From positions 1-45,866 of the forward strand of contig JAAWRH010000031.1 in the NCBI GenBank assembly GCA_022800935.1: a DNA stretch of 45,866 nucleotides. The letters are read 5' to 3'. How positions within the stretch are numbered: position 1 is the stretch's first letter; the number at the start of each line of letters is the position of its first letter. The DNA is from Oscillospiraceae bacterium (GTDB lineage Bacteria > Bacillota > Clostridia > Oscillospirales > Ruminococcaceae). Position numbers and translations under genes: made by a program. Of the stretch, positions 33,091-41,385 are shown piece after piece. The notes under the pieces were generated by a model. It did no database searches, was not told the origin of the DNA, and saw nothing but the letters and a program-made list of their open reading frames with translations.

Positions 33091-34102
33091 TCACTCGGTT
33101 TCAATGGTTTCATCCAAAGCCCGGTATTCTCGTTGAAGCTCCTGACGGAGTTCTTCCTCTGTGGGAAGATAGAGCTTGTACTTGGAAGTGAATATCTGCG
33201 TGTTGCCCTCCGGAAGAGTATAGCGGACAACCGCTTCACTTTTATCCGCACAAAGGACAATGCCGATAGGCAGGTTATCCCCCTCGTTCATCAGCTCACG
33301 GGTAAAGTAATTCACATACATCTGCATCTGCCCAATGTCCTGATGGGTCAGCTTTCCTGCTTTCAAGTCGATGAGAACAAAGCATTTTAGAATGTAGTTG
33401 TAAAAAACAAGGTCAATAAAGAAGTGTTCCCCATCAAAGGTGAACCGCTTCTGACGGCCTACAAAGGAGAATCCCCGCCCCAGCTCCAGAAGAAATTTTT
33501 GCAGATGGTCGATCAGGGCTTGCTCTAAGTCGCTTTCATAAAAGCTGGCGTTTTGTTCCAGACCGAGAAATTCCAGCACATACGGGTCGCGAATAATATC
33601 CTCCGGTGATTTCCCTGGCTCCAGCTTTTTGATCTCTCCGGCAACACCGGCCTTATCACGGCTGGAAAGCAGACGCTCATAGAAAAAACTGTTGATCTGC
33701 CGCTCCAGCTGGCGGGTACTCCATGCGGATTTCGCGCATTCTTCCAAATAAAACTGACGGGCTTTCTCATTTTCTACCTTCATCAAAAGGCGATAATGCG
33801 TCCAGCTCAATTCGCCACGCAGTGCGTGGCCATTTGGGAAAGTTAAGTAAAATTGGCGCATATATTTGAGATTTGAAATGGTAAAGCCTTTTCCGAAGTC
33901 GGCCGTCATTTGTTTGGATAAAGCCTTTATCAGTTGAGCGCCATATTCAGCCCTGGCTTCACCACCCTGTTGTTCCACAATGCTTTTCCCGATATTCCAA
34001 TATGCCTCCACCATAGCAAAATTGGCTGCTGAATAAACCCTGTTTCTGGCAGAGGTTAAAATTTCTTTAATGCGGTTATAAATCTGGGAAGTCCACAGCG
34101 AC
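33091..34102 (-). pseudogene. DUF1016 (YhcG-type) nuclease lacking its start
   Basis: The frame covers almost the whole DUF1016 family: an N-terminal helical domain (IYNRIKEILTSARN, FAMVEAYWNIGKSIVEQQGG, GFTISNLKYMRQFY) and a C-terminal PD-(D/E)XK nuclease core (HFFIDLVFYN, FVLIDLKAGKLTHQDIGQMQ). In intact relatives 10-15 further residues with the ATG precede IYNRIKE. Here the frame enters conjugation-gene DNA at about 34100 with no ATG at the expected place, so a short N-terminal deletion is likely. Expression from a CTG or TTG cannot be excluded. Confidence 0.75.
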
Positions 34103-34164
34103 CTGCTGGTGGATCCGTACCTGAACCAGCTGGCCTTGCCCTCCCATCCCGGAGGTGGCGCGCC

Positions 34165-34677
34165 ATGCTGAACGGGCGGCAAAAGTACCTCCTGGATGTG
34201 ATGGAGCGGCTGCGGTATCTCCGTAAGGACCAGCTGTTTTCCTTTTTCCATTTGCATTTTGGAACAGGGGAAAACCAGTTCCGCCAGCTTTGCTACTTAA
34301 ACCGGCTGATGGAAATAGAAATCTTTGTCCTTCTGCCGGGCCGGAGGCGGGATGATGAAGTGATCGCCGCCGTGGATGTGATGCTCCAGTTTGCGGCTGG
34401 GCGGGAGCCGGAGTTTACCGCCGGGCATGGCGGCTGCAAGCTGGCCTTTTTCCTCACCGGCCCGGAGGGGAAGGTCAGCGCCTTCAAGGTCTATCCGGTA
34501 TCCAGAGGACGGGAGGCCCTGGTATCCGCTCAGGCGGACGCCGACCAGGGGCGCATCCACACCGTCCTCTTTCAGATAGAGGACCGCTCCCAGATCCCCC
34601 TTTTGGGAACGGCGCACCCCTTCCACTTTGTTTTGTGGGAGGATGGGCGCTGCCGGTTTCTCAAGGGCATGACATAG
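34165..34677 (+). CDS. DUF5697-family protein of conjugative elements
   Basis: A 170-residue protein with MLNGRQKYLLDVMERLRYLR and CYLNRLMEIEIFVLL, then a beta-rich half (GGCKLAFFLTGPEG, RIHTVLFQIEDRSQIPLLG). This matches the DUF5697 family found between replication and transfer genes of Clostridial integrative elements; function unknown. Its 5' side borders the DUF1016 insertion, whose junction is only about 60 nt away. The upstream residues PYLNQLALPSHPGG belong to another truncated element gene. Confidence 0.65.
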   Translation: MLNGRQKYLLDVMERLRYLRKDQLFSFFHLHFGTGENQFRQLCYLNRLMEIEIFVLLPGRRRDDEVIAAVDVMLQFAAGREPEFTAGHGGCKLAFFLTGPEGKVSAFKVYPVSRGREALVSAQADADQGRIHTVLFQIEDRSQIPLLGTAHPFHFVLWEDGRCRFLKGMT

Positions 34678-34752
34678 GGAAGGGGGTGGTGGAGAGCATA
34701 ATGGTTTCTTTTGTCCAGACCAGAATTTTTTGAATTGAAAGGAGTCACAGCT

Positions 34753-35493
34753 ATGCCCAGAAAGACCAAGGCGGAGCTTGCCGCCGAGAAAGAAGCCCTC
34801 GAAAATACCGAGATGGAGGCTATTCAGCAGGAGCCGGGACAGGAGGTAACACCTCTGCCCGCAGAGGAAGAAGGCGCAAAGTCCATTGATACCGCCAGTC
34901 TGCCGGAGTATGAGCCCCAGGAGGCCGCTATCGCTGGGCTGCTGGCAGACTATTCGACCGTATCCAGAGAGGACAGCGGTGAAGGGAATGAACCGGAGCC
35001 GCAGGAAAAAAGCCCCCACGAGGAAGAAGGTGAAGCAGCTTCTTCCACAGACGATTTCGTATCTGCCGATAGCGAGCAGCGGCGGCATTTTGCTTCCCTC
35101 CGCAGGGGTCACGAGCCGGGGGTGCAGCTGAAATGCAGTCTCCTGGTGGTAGGTCCCCGGCGGGTGCTGGCGGAGTGCGGCGGCTACGATGTTTCCCTCT
35201 CCCAGCGTGATCTCAGCTGGACCGCCATTGCGGACCTGCGAAACGAATACCGCCCCGGCCAGGAACTACCCTGTCGCTTGAAGGAGTACAGCAACCGGGA
35301 GGGGAAGCTCTCCATCTCGGTACGGAACGCCACCCCCAGTCCCTTCATCGGGGATGATGTCACCGTCCTTTGTCTTTACTCCAACTTATTGGGGGACAAC
35401 GAGTTTTTCCCTGGGGACAGCGTGCTGATCCATATTACCCAGTATGATTACAACCGGCAGCTGATTTACGGGAGGATCATTTCCAAGTGGTAA
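34753..35493 (+). CDS. S1-domain-like accessory protein of the conjugative element
   Basis: A 246-residue protein. The first 120 residues are acidic and of low complexity (EPEPQEKSPHEEEGEAASS). The second half is beta-rich and S1-like (GYDVSLSQRDLSW, YRPGQELPCRLKEY, REGKLSISVRN, then FPGDSVLIHITQYDYN), suggesting RNA or single-strand DNA binding. ATG 34753 follows AAAGGAG. A 44-nt near-copy of its 3' end recurs at 36961-37004 on the other side of the DUF4143 gene. Confidence 0.7.
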   Translation: MPRKTKAELAAEKEALENTEMEAIQQEPGQEVTPLPAEEEGAKSIDTASLPEYEPQEAAIAGLLADYSTVSREDSGEGNEPEPQEKSPHEEEGEAASSTDDFVSADSEQRRHFASLRRGHEPGVQLKCSLLVVGPRRVLAECGGYDVSLSQRDLSWTAIADLRNEYRPGQELPCRLKEYSNREGKLSISVRNATPSPFIGDDVTVLCLYSNLLGDNEFFPGDSVLIHITQYDYNRQLIYGRIISKW

Positions 35494-35513
35494 AGAATCA
35501 CCGATAACAAGAG

Positions 35514-35553
35514 AAAGCACGCCAGAGCATGAAATGAGCCCTGGCGTGCCTTT
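35514..35553. terminator. terminator between the S1-like and DUF4143 genes
   Basis: AAAGCACGCCAG pairs with CTGGCGTGC-TTT. It lies between convergent genes. A similar hairpin follows the second copy of the S1 gene end at 37022-37062. Confidence 0.8.
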
Positions 35554-35558
35554 CCTGT

Positions 35559-36857
35559 CTATGGCTCTAAACAGAATACTGCATAAAGCGGAATACTTTT
35601 AATGTTGTTCTCAAACCCGAAATTGCGAGCTGAAACCCGGATAGCGAAGGGCGGGTGATACAGAGAAACAAATGTCCCCAGACTCTTTGCCCGGACATTA
35701 TCCGCTGACTTTGCCTCCAGAGGAATGATGTTCCCTTCCCGATCTTGGAATACAAAATCCAGTTCCGCTTTCCCCGGAGAACTCCAATAGTAGGGAGAGA
35801 TCCCATTCGTCACCAGTGCCTGCATGATATAGTTTTCTGCCAGCGCACCCTTGAAGCCGTCAAAGCTGTGGGGACTGTGGAGAATTGCATTTGCGGGAAT
35901 GCCGAATTTGGAGCAAAGCAGTCCGGTATCCACCATATAGACCTTAAAAGAGGAATTGTCGGCGTAAGCGGAAAGGGGTAATTTCCCCTCCCGGACACGA
36001 ACACACTTGTGAATGATCCCCGCTGTCCTCATCCAGTCCAGCGGCGTTTCATACTCATAAGCCCTGGCACCGGATTTAATGACCTTGTACTGAAACTTTT
36101 GGTTTTCCTTGGCCAGCTGTGCCGGTACGCTGCCCCAGGCCGCCATGATCCGGGTGGTTTCTTGGGGGGAGGCATATTTCGCCATATCAGCGATATAGGC
36201 ATCGTTTAGGGATTTCTGCGCGGCAAGGACAAAGTTAAAATCCTGTTTCTCTACATATTCCAGGACTGCCCTGGGCATTCCTCCCACCGCCAGATAGGTG
36301 CGGTAAAGTTCCAGGGCAGTTTCATGGAGGGAGAGGGGATGGAAACCGGCATAAGCCTCCCGGATAAGCCCGCACAAGGACTCGTTACCGGTAGCCCATA
36401 AAAATTCCTCAAAATCCAAAGGGTAAAGGTTCAGCATATCCACCTTGCCTACTGGGAAAGAATATTGTTCCCGGTTTAGCGCAACCCCCAGCAGGCTCCC
36501 TGCCGCAATAATGTGGTAGCCCGGTGCGTTTTCACAGAAATATTTCAGCGAGGTCAACGCTCTTTCACAGCTTTGGATCTCGTCAAAAACCAAAAGGGTT
36601 TCCCTTTCAAAGATCGACTGACCTGATTTTGCGGAAAGCTCTTTCACGATACGGTAAGGATCCAGATCCCGTTCAAAAACAGCCGCCACCTCTCTGGAAT
36701 CTTCCAGATTGAAATAGACGGTATTTCGATAATGCTCTTTCCCGAAGGTGAGGGCAGTATAAGTTTTTCCCACCTGACGGGCCCCATAGAGAAGGAGCGG
36801 CATTCGATTGGAAGAATTTTTCCAGATAAGCAAGCGATTTACGATTTTACGCTCCAT
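35559..36857 (-). CDS. DUF4143 AAA ATPase
   Basis: A complete 432-residue protein: AAA-type ATPase domain with Walker A GARQVGKT (25-32) and Walker B LLVFDEIQ (near 90), followed by a DUF4143 domain with a restriction-endonuclease-like end (KAELDFVFQDREGNIIPLEAKSA). Such proteins are widespread in Clostridia and on mobile DNA; their function is unproven. The ribosome site is GGGGTGATAAC before ATG 36857. It lies opposite to the conjugation genes and between two copies of the S1-like gene 3' end. Confidence 0.88.
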   Translation of the reverse strand: MERKIVNRLLIWKNSSNRMPLLLYGARQVGKTYTALTFGKEHYRNTVYFNLEDSREVAAVFERDLDPYRIVKELSAKSGQSIFERETLLVFDEIQSCERALTSLKYFCENAPGYHIIAAGSLLGVALNREQYSFPVGKVDMLNLYPLDFEEFLWATGNESLCGLIREAYAGFHPLSLHETALELYRTYLAVGGMPRAVLEYVEKQDFNFVLAAQKSLNDAYIADMAKYASPQETTRIMAAWGSVPAQLAKENQKFQYKVIKSGARAYEYETPLDWMRTAGIIHKCVRVREGKLPLSAYADNSSFKVYMVDTGLLCSKFGIPANAILHSPHSFDGFKGALAENYIMQALVTNGISPYYWSSPGKAELDFVFQDREGNIIPLEAKSADNVRAKSLGTFVSLYHPPFAIRVSARNFGFENNIKSIPLYAVFCLEP

Positions 36858-36960
36858 AAAGTGTTATCACCCCGCATTTATGATAACATTATTATGGCGT
36901 TTCGTCAAGGAAATATTTGCTGCCCAAAGCGAATATTGGCCCACACCGTCTGGTTTGGCC

Positions 36961-37004
36961 ACAACCAGCAGCTGATTTGTGTGAGGATCATTTTCAAGTG
37001 GTTA
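36961..37004 (+). repeat. second, diverged copy of the S1-like gene 3' end
   Basis: These 44 nt match 35450-35493 with 38 identities, ending at the position of the stop codon (TAA there, TTA here), and are likewise followed by an A-GC-rich terminator (37022-37062). It is a remnant from a related element, or one side of a duplication flanking the DUF4143 gene. Confidence 0.75.
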
Positions 37005-37021
37005 TCTGTATTGACAAGTGA

Positions 37022-37062
37022 AAAGCGCACACTGAGCAGAAAATTTCCTCGGTGTGCGCTTT
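37022..37062. terminator. terminator behind the S1 remnant
   Basis: AAAGCGCACAC pairs with GTGTGCGCTTT around a 19-nt loop. Confidence 0.75.
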
Positions 37063-37101
37063 CTGATAAAGTGAGTAAATTTTATCTTCATTGTGGCGAA
37101 T

Positions 37102-37437
37102 TTATCGTTCTGTTTTGTCCTCGGTAAGAACCTTGTCGATATTTCTACCCCCATAGAGGATCCGGGTGATCGTTACAACTTTTCGAGTATCATCCGGTGT
37201 ATAGAACACACAATAATGGTCTACCAGCATGATCCGCCAGTTCCGGCTGTACCAAGGCTCTTTCTCATAGCGGCGGTATCTTTCCGGCATTTGGCTTAGG
37301 GAATCAATACCACGCTCCAGCCTGGAGAGTTGTGCGGCTGCATTTTGGACAGATTGCAGTTCATAGGCGATATATTCAAAAATACCGCGCAAGTCGGCAT
37401 CCGCCTGATCGGTTATTTCAACAGAATATGTCGTCAT
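37102..37437 (-). CDS. RelE/ParE-family toxin
   Basis: A 111-residue RelE/ParE-fold toxin (YSVEITDQADADLRGIFEYI, RYRRYEKEPWYSRNWRIMLV, YCVFYTPDD, ITRILYGGRN). Members either cleave mRNA or poison gyrase; the sequence does not decide. Its ATG overlaps the antitoxin stop by 4 nt (ATGA). The pair is intact and sits in minus orientation among element remnants. Confidence 0.9.
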   Translation of the reverse strand: MTTYSVEITDQADADLRGIFEYIAYELQSVQNAAAQLSRLERGIDSLSQMPERYRRYEKEPWYSRNWRIMLVDHYCVFYTPDDTRKVVTITRILYGGRNIDKVLTEDKTER

Positions 37438-37739
37438 ATGCCATAGTCCTTTCGGATCTGCTCAAAAACCTTGCCCGTCGGTTTTGTCCTGCCAGCCAAA
37501 ACATCAGCGTATCCTTTTTCCAGCTCTTCATCAAGTTCTTCTGCTGTCAGCTGGCTCATATCGATCATTTTAGGTTGTGGAAGTTTCATCTCAAATGGGA
37601 TACCGCGCTGCAAAATAATTTGTTTATAGAACATATTGATGGCATTGGAAACAGGGATACCGAGCGCGGTCAATATCTCTTCCGCCCGTTCTTTTACATC
37701 CGGCTCAATGCGAGCATATAAGTTGGCTGTCTTTGCCAT
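37434..37739 (-). CDS. RelB/DinJ-family antitoxin
   Basis: A 101-residue antitoxin with a ribbon-helix-helix N-terminus (ANLYARIEPDVKERAEEILT, IPVSNAINMFYKQIILQ) and an acidic C-terminal half for toxin binding (LTAEELDEELEKGYADVLAG). ATG 37739 follows AGAGGGGTG; a start six codons earlier overlaps that site. It would repress its own promoter at 37782-37810. Confidence 0.92.
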   Translation of the reverse strand: MAKTANLYARIEPDVKERAEEILTALGIPVSNAINMFYKQIILQRGIPFEMKLPQPKMIDMSQLTAEELDEELEKGYADVLAGRTKPTGKVFEQIRKDYGI

Positions 37740-37781
37740 ATATAGCACCCCTCTCATAAAATAGTGTTCCTATCCTTTTCT

Positions 37782-37810
37782 ATTATACCCAAATGTAAGC
37801 ACAATAGCAA
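37782..37810 (-). promoter_or_regulatory. promoter of the ParE/RelB pair
   Basis: TTGCTA (37810-37805), a 17-nt spacer and TATAAT (37787-37782) on the minus strand, about 45 nt upstream of the antitoxin ATG. Confidence 0.7.
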
Positions 37811-37901
37811 TACATTTTGAAAATATTTTGGATAGAGGCAATTATCACGCAGGTCAGCAATAACGGCATTTTGTTTCTATCAAAGTTAATGAACCTTTAC
37901 T

Positions 37902-37929
37902 TTGATACTAATTTCATATACAATATTAT
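37902..37929 (+). promoter_or_regulatory. promoter of the conserved unknown gene
   Basis: TTGATA (37902-37907), a 16-nt spacer and TATTAT (37924-37929), about 42 nt before ATG 37971. Confidence 0.5.
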
Positions 37930-37970
37930 CCATAAAAGAAAGAGGCTTTGACGATGTTAGGGGGCTATAT

Positions 37971-38486
37971 ATGAGGGATGAAGAGTTGATAAAGAAAATA
38001 CACTCTGCCATGTATCGCCAATGCCAAACCAGAGGATACACAGCGCCAGTAGATGTTCTGATGGATATAGGGATATTGCCGAAGCAAAAATACGAGGACT
38101 GGCGGTTTGGCCGTGTCCCTTATTTGGAGGGTGTTTGTGCTGCCAATCTGCATAGGCTTTCATTTATCATGCACCAGATGCGCGTTTACGCTGAAAAAAC
38201 CGGGCTGAAACCATCCTTTTGCTATTATAAACGATGGGGTGTAAAGAAGAAAAACGGGCAGGGCCGCAGACCGGTGATCCCTCTCCGATTTAGCAAAAGC
38301 GGCGATCCTGTTTTGGAACGGCGGTATGCAACGCACTATATTGAATCTAAAAGGGTCGAGCAGCTAAAGGTAATGGCATCTGCCAACCGCCGGGTCTGCC
38401 CCGAAAGGAGTATCATCCACTGGGACAGTTTCCTCCAGACGGCATATCTTTTCAATGCTGTTGAAATCCCCAAAGGTCTGCGTTAA
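37971..38486 (+). CDS. conserved small protein of unknown function with replaced C-terminus
   Basis: A 171-codon frame starting at ATG 37971 after TTAGGGGG. Residues 1-135 (MRDEELIKKIHSAMYRQCQT, GYTAPVDVLMDIGILPKQKY, RFGRVPYLEGVC, FIMHQMRVYA) look like a real conserved Firmicute protein with a helical N-terminus; no function known. From about residue 136 (position 38380) the frame reads the antisense of the cyclophilin-like fragment, so the last 35 residues are not original. Confidence 0.6.
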   Translation: MRDEELIKKIHSAMYRQCQTRGYTAPVDVLMDIGILPKQKYEDWRFGRVPYLEGVCAANLHRLSFIMHQMRVYAEKTGLKPSFCYYKRWGVKKKNGQGRRPVIPLRFSKSGDPVLERRYATHYIESKRVEQLKVMASANRRVCPERSIIHWDSFLQTAYLFNAVEIPKGLR

Positions 38487-38570
38487 GGGAAGCTGGGCGG
38501 CGAAATTCCGTGACGCGGCGTTATCAGCCAGCCGCCAAATGGTTTCACCACCGTCAAAGAGCAAGCGGAT
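38364..38570 (-). pseudogene. cyclophilin-like domain, N-terminal half only
   Basis: IRLLFDGGETIWRLADNAAS, FAAQLPLTQTFGDF and IEKICRL match the first half of the cyclophilin-like fold domain that accompanies flavodoxins. It continues in the same frame as the preceding cyclophilin end, separated only by a TGA (38573-38571), and breaks off near 38380. Confidence 0.55.
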
Positions 38571-39318
38571 TCACTGATTGCCGCCGGGTTTTTGTGATGC
38601 TTTGTCCTCTGCCAAACTCACCGTCACCTCGATTTGATCCTCCATCTGATGGAAAATATCTAGGTTAGAGGTGATCTTTCCAAACACGATCACACCGGAT
38701 TCAATCTCTGGGCTTTCCACTTGATTATCATAGAGCAGGCAAAGGCCGTTCCCGCTGTACCAATAGGCCAGATCTCCGTTTTCAAAATTTGTTTGAGAAT
38801 CGGTGGCATCATATTGGAGTTCAGCACCCAAAGAACCATAGAATTCCCTGCCGCCACCAAAGGGGATACCCGATAAAAACCGTGTCATAGCCGCTAAGGC
38901 CGGGAAGCTCTCCCGCTATGGCGGTGCGGTGATTCGGGTTGTTATGCTCTTCGTTTACCCGGCTGTCCGGGTCATTCCAGTTTAGGTCGGCGTCAGTATA
39001 GGGATCTTCCGGAACCAATTCATAGAGATTGGCGTCCAGAAGACCTGTAATGTTCTCTGCCACAGCTCTTGTGTTCCCGGATGCGGAAAAATAGACGACC
39101 AGCGTACCATCGGCTTCTTCTGGCGGTTCCGGCTGGCTGTTTTTTTCCGGCATAGAAGAAGGCGTCTCCATGGAGCTATTGTCTGCGGATAAACTGCCGG
39201 AAGAGGAAGAAGTCGTACCAGAGGGCTGGGACGGGGCCTGTGGCTGTGCAGGACTGCCGCAGGCGGTAAGGCCAAGCAGAAGTGTGAAGCTGACAAAAAT
39301 AGCGAAAAGTCGTTTCAT
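38571..39318 (-). pseudogene. flavodoxin lipoprotein with cyclophilin-like end, internal deletion
   Basis: ATG 39318 (AGGAG before it) starts a lipoprotein: lipobox GLTAC with Cys20, Ser/Pro linker, then the flavodoxin start TLVVYFSASGNTRAVAENI and YDTVFIGYPLWW at about residue 150. There the frame fails, and from about 38860 a different frame gives REFYGSLGAELQYD, NFENGDLAYWYSGN and VIVFGKITSNL, the end of a cyclophilin-like domain. The second half of the flavodoxin and the first half of the cyclophilin part are missing. Non-functional as a flavodoxin. Confidence 0.7.
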
Positions 39319-39334
39319 GTGCAAATATCTCCTT

Positions 39335-39840
39335 TTACTTTTGGGGCTTCAGCGGCCCATAAAAATAGGAAGCGGTAGCACCGCCGTCGATGAGGAAGGT
39401 GGAGCCGGTGATAAACGCGCCCTTGCTGCCCAGCAGAGCTCTGCCACATCAGCGACCTCGTCCGCCGTTCCGGGGCGACCCGCCGGACAGTTGGCGAACA
39501 TATTCTTGTAGAAATCCCCGCGGGGGCCGTTGAACTCGTCCAGCGCCAGGGGAGTTACGATAATGCCGGGGGCGATGTCGTTGAGCCGCGCGCCCCACTT
39601 CACTGCCTCGGCCATGACCCGCTTTTCGTTACAGTGCTTGGCCAGCTGGTAGGCGTGGAGGGTGTCACGGATGTTTTCGGGTCGGAGAAGCTCCAGGGAC
39701 AGCAGCTCCTCGACCGGGGTCGTTGCCAGCAGTTCATCTTCCGCGGCAGTCAGGGCGAGCATCCGCCATCCCGACTGGCTGGAGATGGTCACGCCAACAC
39801 CACCGGGGGCGATGACCTTGCCCACCTCTCCTCTTTGAGC
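39335..39840 (-). pseudogene. short-chain dehydrogenase, start lost and frameshifted
   Basis: The frame resumes inside an SDR oxidoreductase: GGVGVTISSQSGWRM, ending its active site with the YQLAKHCNEK (Tyr and Lys of the YxxxK motif), then IAPGIIVTPLALDEF. Near 39440 it shifts by one frame; the real end (ITGSTFLIDGGATASYFYG, stop at 39337-39335) is in another frame. The NAD-binding Rossmann half is absent because of the fusion to the aldo-keto reductase gene. Confidence 0.75.
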
Positions 39841-40232
39841 TGCAAAGCGGTTTCATAAGCATGGCACTGTTTGAATTTTTCAAAGATGTTCCGATCCTGG
39901 GCGTGCATCAGGTAAAAGTCAAGATAGTCTACTCCCACCGCCGCAAGCTGGCTTTCAAACAGCGGACGGATCTCCTCCTGAGATTGAAAGTGGTGGGTGG
40001 AAAGTTTATCGGTGATGGTGTAGCTTTCCCGCGGGTACCGACTGGTAAGGCAGGCTTTCAGCGCCGGTTCGGATTTCCCGCTGACATAGCCGTGGGCAGT
40101 GTCAAAATAGGTAAAGCCTCGTTCCATAAATAAATCCACCATTTTGCTGAACAGGGTAGCATCCACATCGCCATTTTCCAGTAAGGGCAGCCGCATACAG
40201 CCAAAGCCCAGTTTTTTCTTGCTCCATTCCAT
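39835..40232 (-). pseudogene. aldo-keto reductase, C-terminal two thirds lost
   Basis: ATG 40232 begins a typical NADPH-dependent aldo-keto reductase (KLGFGCMRLPL, GFTYFDTAHGY with the catalytic Asp and Tyr, DKLSTHH, LDFYLMHAQD). After QLKEE (about 39840) the sequence continues with an SDR gene in another frame. It starts 3 nt after the stop of the flavodoxin-type gene, so they were one operon. Confidence 0.78.
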
Positions 40233-40235
40233 GAT

Positions 40236-40766
40236 TCAAACCTCTTTTCCCATTTGATATGCCTGGCTGAAGGCAGGATGCTTGTAAACATCCCCCTTGT
40301 CCCAGGTCCCTGTCCCGTAGATGATCCCCTTTTCCTCCGCACCCGGCAGACACCGCAAAAAGCCCCGGAAAGCGACCAGTGTTTCGTCCGCTGCCTCGTG
40401 TCGGGGGTCCGCGGCGGTAACGATGAAGTAGAATTTCTTCCCCGCCAGGCTTTTATAGTCCACCAGGCAGCGGTCAATGAGCATCTTCAGCTGGGCGGAC
40501 AGGGAATAGAAGTAGACCGGCGAGGAGAGGACAATGACATCCGCCTGCTGCATTTGGGTAAATATTCCGGCCATATCGTCCCGGATGGCGCAGACATGCT
40601 CCTTCATGCAGGCATAGCAGGCCAAGCATGGAGACAGCTTCTTCTCCCGAAGATCAATCTTTTCCACCTGGTGCCCCGCCTCTTCTGCGCCTTTGGCAAA
40701 CTGCTGGCAGAGCACATCGGAGTTTCCGCCCTTGCGGGGGCTGGAATTTAAGATCAGAACATTCAT
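40236..40766 (-). CDS. NAD(P)H-dependent FMN reductase / iron-sulfur flavoprotein type
   Basis: A complete 176-residue flavodoxin-fold protein: NVLILNSSPRKGGNSDVLCQ binds the FMN phosphate, CLACYACMKEHVC carries a cysteine cluster as in iron-sulfur flavoproteins, and SSPVYFYSLSAQLKMLIDR is the typical central stretch. It reduces or uses flavin for electron transfer; substrate unknown. The only intact redox gene of this cluster. Confidence 0.85.
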   Translation of the reverse strand: MNVLILNSSPRKGGNSDVLCQQFAKGAEEAGHQVEKIDLREKKLSPCLACYACMKEHVCAIRDDMAGIFTQMQQADVIVLSSPVYFYSLSAQLKMLIDRCLVDYKSLAGKKFYFIVTAADPRHEAADETLVAFRGFLRCLPGAEEKGIIYGTGTWDKGDVYKHPAFSQAYQMGKEV

Positions 40767-40813
40767 TCGGAAATTCTCCCTTCTTTTGTTCTGTTTTCAT
40801 TATAGAAAAAATC

Positions 40814-41017
40814 CTATCCATATTGGTACATACATCCGGCAACGGCGATGCTCACTATCGTTTTGCCCGTTCCCATCTCCATCAGAAGAGCCGTGCCGCG
40901 ACTCTTGAGACGCTCGTCAAATACGCCGAACTTGTCGCAGGCAAAGGCAAACGCCTTTTTCTGATGGTCATACGGAGTCGTCTTGATCGGCATCATCAGT
41001 TCGATGTTCTCATTCAT
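40814..41017 (-). pseudogene. N-terminal fragment of a phage SNF2/DEAD-type helicase
   Basis: ATG 41017 begins MNENIELMMPIKTTPYDHQK and continues to the Walker A LLMEMGTGKT. The helicase body is missing; the frame ends within about 10 codons of the motif, at a junction with the region upstream of the flavodoxin-type gene. Confidence 0.7.
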
Positions 41018-41385
41018 TGCCGTCACCCCGCATTTCCTTGATCTCGATGCCCTGCACGGATTCACCCGGCGTCAGCCTGGCGCATCTCCTCAAGCGGAGT
41101 GCCCTTGCCGAAATGCTCGAAGAAGAAGTCCTGCTGCGCCTCCGTGCATTCCTCGTCAATGATGCGGCGGGCTTCCACCGCCTGGGGATTTTCCGGCTCC
41201 GGCTCGGCGAACAGGGCATCTTCCGGACTGCCGCTCTTGTCGGCGATCATGTCCCAGGGATCGACAGCGTCCTCGTTGTCGGGATCGGCCTTGTAGCTGT
41301 TCACCTTCGCGTCAAACAGGGGATCGCGCAGTTCGCTCTCGTAGCGATCCTGCAAATCCATATCGTGGTCGGACTCATCGAGCAT
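41017..41385 (-). pseudogene. acidic phage-type protein, frameshifted
   Basis: An acidic frame (MLDESDHDMDLQDRYESELR, PQAVEARRIIDEECTEAQQD, FFFEHFGKGTPLEEMRQ) resembles small sigma-like HTH proteins of Clostridial phages without a firm match. It stops at 41062; a second frame continues to GIEIKEMRGDGNE and overlaps the helicase start, so a frameshift or short deletion near 41070 is likely. Confidence 0.4.
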
